Assembly (NCBI RefSeq): GCF_014898055.3
Contig: NW_023601322.1
Span: 8,885,312 to 8,949,311 of the forward strand
Direction of reading: 5' to 3'
Length of the DNA: 64,000 nucleotides
Source: Talpa occidentalis
Taxonomy: Eukaryota; Chordata; Mammalia; Eulipotyphla; Talpidae
Below the pieces are notes generated by a model. The model was not told the DNA's origin. It saw only the letters and a list, made by a program, of their open reading frames with translations, and searched no databases. Of this stretch, positions 60,945 to 64,000 are shown one piece after another (position 1 is the stretch's first letter; each line of letters opens with the position of its first letter). Both the position numbers and the translations under genes were made by a program.

Positions 60945-61275
60945 GTGTGTTTCTATTTACCCCAAGCCCTTGGTCTTCTTCCTGTGATAATCCTTCAAAC
61001 TTGAAGATCCTGGGGGAGCTGCGAAGAGCGGCTGACCCTCGGCTACAGGACAGGTACTCGCTCCAGGCTTGAGTGATCACAGCACCCCATCCACCGACCC
61101 CACAGACGGCAAGGAACACATTTTCCCCATGAAAGGTACCCTTTGAAAGGTATGCAGCCTTTCTAACACCTTGGGTTGCAGCCTATGGGCACCAGAACTG
61201 TGAGAATAAATTTCTGTTGTTTTAAGCCATCAAAGTTTTGTTATTTTGCTACAACACTTACAGGAAATTAATACA
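60945..61275 (+). mobile_element. MLT1-like (MaLR) solitary LTR
   Basis: The 3' end has the hallmark cagaactgtgagaataaatt followed by tctgttgttttaagccatca and a gtt-rich end before aattaatacac, typical of eutherian MaLR LTRs with the AATAAA signal near 61205. The 5' boundary is uncertain. No internal retroviral-like sequence is present. Confidence 0.72.
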
Positions 61276-61289
61276 CTTTACTTAATTTT

Positions 61290-61905
61290 TTAGCACAGTA
61301 TTTATTCATTTTCATTCACTCAACATATTTATTGAACATCTACTAAGTGCCAATTACTGGCCCAAGTCAGCACTCAGTAGGCTTCAGTGAACAAAATGAG
61401 ATCCCTGCCCTCATTAACTTACTCCCAAGTGTTCACTGGTAAGTACTGTGGAGGAAAATAGAACATGGAAAAGTGGCTGAGGACTGTTGAGAAGGTGGTG
61501 GCTTATGATTTAAATAGATTGGCAGGGTGAGCTTCATGGGAAAGGTGACATTTAGACATGAAAGAAATGAGGAAGTTTATTTAAAACATGCCAAGCACAG
61601 GAAGCAGTAAGTGCAAGGCCAGAAAAGAGAAGAGTGCTTGGCATGATCAGCATGGAGACAGCATGGAGAACACGACCTCCATGTGTAAGGAGGTCAGAAG
61701 GGTGAAGGGAGGCCACAGAGCCCGCAGGGCCCTAAGGCCATTGCAAGGACTGCCTCTAATGTGAACAAAACGGGAAGCCTGGCAAGGGTCTCAGAAGAGT
61801 CTCGGTCTCCAGACTGCACACTCCTCAAGGGTAGGGACTCCTGCCTATTTTGTTCACTGATCTGCCCCATGTTTAGCACCTAATTCCCAAAAAGTACTTG
61901 TTCGA
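61290..61905 (+). mobile_element. L2-like ancient LINE sequence
   Basis: atttattgaacatctactaa, gtgaacaaaatgagatccct, and further on gtaagtgcaaggccagaaaa and ctcctcaagggtagggactc read like old L2 3' sequence. The region may be two fragments. Confidence 0.6.
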
Positions 61906-62554
61906 AGAAGGGCCAATGGACAACTCTGCGCCCTTCCTTTCTTACCAGTTTGCAGCTGACCCACCTCGATTTTCTCTCATGAGGAGACTACTTCGAGTAC
62001 AAATTCTGCTTCAACTAAAGCATCACATGAAATATTCTCTTTGGATGAGTAAGAGCTGTTGATTAGCTATCCACTTGTGTTCAATTCCTTTCCTCATCTG
62101 GACTGCAAGCTGTCCCTGCTGGAGGAGGTCTCATGATCAGGCCACCATAGGCAGAGCAGCCTGTGGGAGCCGAGGCAGAGCTGGGAACACAGCTAAGCGA
62201 GCCCAGAAATGACACGATGGCAGCAGGTGGTCAGGATGACCACCTGCTGCACCTCTGCCCAGTCCCATGCCCTGCAACAAAGGGAAGATGTGGGCGCTTC
62301 CTCCGGACCCGCCTGCACACAAGGGCTCTGTCACAGAGTGTTTGACTCCCAAATGAAAAAACTACCAGCCGGGTGGCTGAGTACCAAAGACCACGCACCC
62401 ACACAACATGCATTGAACAACTATGATCTTTCTCAAAATAAGACATAAATAAATAAGAAAAATAAACCTGAAAGCCACTGGTAGATATCTCAGGGCAAAC
62501 AGTCTTATTGTGCTAGATTTTTTTCCCAAGTAGTAACACCAACAATAGTCACAG

Positions 62555-62725
62555 CTAAAGGTGCAGTGTGCTTTGCTTGTGACAGGCGCTCTTCTAAGTG
62601 CTTCTGACAGAGTATTTAGTCTTCACAACAACTCTAGCAAGGACTTTGCTTCATTTCAAAGATAAAGGTTAAACTGAGTCACAGAGTGTGCTGCGGTCAC
62701 ACTGTGAAAGCAGAATCCGCGTCTG
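62555..62725 (-). mobile_element. MIR
   Basis: Reverse core: caggcgctcttctaagtgct, agtcttcacaacaactctag and aaactgagtcacagagtgtg. Confidence 0.72.
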
Positions 62726-62757
62726 AACGAGTCTGTTCTGTGAACGAGTCTGTTCTG
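62724..62757 (+). repeat. Perfect 17-bp tandem duplication
   Basis: TGAACGAGTCTGTTCTG occurs twice head to tail at the edge of a MIR. Confidence 0.95.
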
Positions 62758-64000
62758 TGAACACTACGCCATCAAGTAAGGGCCTGGACACAGTGCAGAT
62801 TGTACCAGCAGGGAGGCTCCTCTAACTCCCATGATGAAGTAATAACATAACTCCTCAGACGAGGGCAAAGAGGATGAGACATCATCCCCAAGATAAGCGT
62901 AAGCCTTAGGAAGGAAGCCAGGCCAGTGACGACGTGAGTCCTCCTGGACAGCAGCAGAGGAGACATCTGTGAACCACAGACAGACTCGGGGAAAGGGTGA
63001 AGCCTGCAGGGCCACCATCCTTAACGTCCTGTCTCACACAGGTTGTCTGCCTGGGCAGCAGCGGTGCTACCTGATGAGCACCTAATTAAATGTTAAAGGT
63101 TACAGAAAATGTTTTAAAGGCTATAGACATTTGGAAGGAAAATTAAATGAGTACGTGCAGAAATGAGCTCAAATCTTTTTTTTTTTTTTAATAGAAAGGG
63201 ACTTTTAAAAGGCCTCACAATAATATAAAATTCTTTTGGCAAAAGTGACTGTGCTTCTATTACACCCCCAAACATCAAGACAGTGGAGGACAAAAAGGTG
63301 AGACCCCAGCAACTTGACAAGCAAGAGAAAGGGCATGGGCTCAACAGCATACAGCTGGTAGGGACAGATCTACCCCTTCCCAGAGACAGGCCCTGGGTGA
63401 GCCACATGGCCTACCTGCTGCCTCGTCTCTCCAGGAGAATAGAGACCTGCCTAGGGTACCTTAACAAGCTTTCAGTTCAAGGCAACTATGATTAAGGAAA
63501 GCAGGGGTATGCTGTAGTAACAATAACAATTTTTTTAGACTGATTATTTAGGGTTAGCAAATAAAGGGGAGGGGTTCCCCCATGTACCTACAGACTTTGG
63601 GAGATAGAGTAAAACAAACATGAATCCCAACCACCTGAGCTTAGATTGTCTTCTTCTGGAATGACTTATAAACACATATGGGGAAAAAAGTTCATTTGGC
63701 CCTCAAAAAATGTCCCCCTAAGAGCATTGCAAAGTAAATAAAAAAAGAACGGCAATGCCACAGATGATGGCCTCTCACATATTTCTAACAAACCACTCAG
63801 CTCGGCATTTGCTCATTTTCTCATCCAACCTTTAGGTCATTTTTGTTGAAATACTTCTACTCTGAGTTGAGGGCATTTTTGAATATTATATCTATCCTAC
63901 CCTTAAGCTAGCCCCACCAGGCTTTCAGAATGTTAGCTTCCTTGGTAACAGGAAGGAACTCTGCGTTACATCATTCTCGATGTTAACTCAGGGGAAAATT

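Larger units (their letters stand above)
1..64000 (-). other. PHLPP1: Internal part of the PHLPP1 gene (LRR-encoding exons and introns)
   Basis: Ten minus-strand exons, each flanked by AG and GT, join in phase into one LRR reading frame whose peptides (for example [20 protein letters not shown] and CVDLSCNELSEVTLPENLPP) I recognise as PHLPP1 rather than the paralogue PHLPP2. PHLPP1 is a PH-LRR-PP2C phosphatase known to dephosphorylate hydrophobic-motif sites of AKT, PKC and S6K at membranes and in the cytosol and nucleus. No start or stop codon, promoter or polyadenylation site of the gene lies in the window. Both window ends are intronic. The exon phases chain without a break (0-2, 2-2, 2-2, 2-1, 1-2, 2-2, 2-2, 2-2, 2-0, 0-2), so no exon is missing between the first and the last, and the copy is an intact gene, not a processed pseudogene. 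Confidence 0.95.
59072..64000 (-). other. PHLPP1: Intron upstream of exon A (partial)
   Basis: This is the 3' part of the intron preceding exon A, ending in a polypyrimidine stretch and CCAG at 59072-59075. No coding exon is visible. It holds an MLT1-like LTR (60945-61275), L2-like pieces (60715-60930, 61290-61905), a MIR (62555-62725), a MIR-like stretch near 60110-60300, and short tandem duplications at 60548-60580 and 62724-62757. The stretches 59100-60100 and 62730-64000 show nothing I can name. Confidence 0.75.

Overview
The window is mammalian nuclear DNA: AT-rich, gene-poor, dense in interspersed repeats, with no prokaryotic gene organisation. The only protein-coding gene I can support is PHLPP1 (PH domain and leucine-rich-repeat protein phosphatase 1), on the minus strand. 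Ten consecutive internal coding exons are readable, in transcript order from about 59.07 kb down to 1.22 kb. Each is bounded by AG/GT splice sites and together they give one uninterrupted frame of 1,556 nt (about 519 codons). They encode only leucine-rich repeats (LRRs). The upstream exons (N-terminus, PH domain, first LRRs) lie beyond position 64000, and the downstream exons (PP2C-type phosphatase domain, C-terminal tail) lie before position 1.

Layout in transcript order, named A to J here: A 58905-59071, B 38082-38228, C 37253-37483, D 31718-31920, E 29715-29775, F 27166-27261, G 23486-23641, H 13443-13643, I 12070-12232, J 1222-1352. The introns hold everything else. The largest are A-B (20.7 kb), I-J (10.7 kb) and G-H (9.8 kb).

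The repeats show a placental mammal: ancient MIR and L2 pieces, MER5A-like and other DNA-transposon fossils, an MLT1-like LTR, L1 fragments, and a younger tRNA-derived SINE family with clear target-site duplications (TSDs). That SINE does not match primate Alu, rodent B1/B2, carnivore CAN, pig PRE-1, ruminant/whale CHR/Bov or horse ERE families as I know them. I therefore cannot name the species. The AATAAATAAATCTTTAAAA-type tail resembles laurasiatherian SINEs such as those of bats and carnivores, which is only a hint.

The most notable items are retrotransposition events. At 555-725 a U2 snRNA 5' end is fused to an L1 3' end, inside a perfect 16-bp TSD. At 21106-21200 there is a minute L1 3' end with what looks like a 3' transduction, inside a perfect 15-bp TSD. 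Also notable are a ~0.27 kb direct repeat flanking PHLPP1 exon D, a C10 homopolymer in the acceptor of the 61-nt exon E, and a 32-bp perfect tandem duplication in the E-F to F-G region. I found no sign of a new multi-gene system; the novelty lies in the mobile-element structures and their possible effects on splicing.
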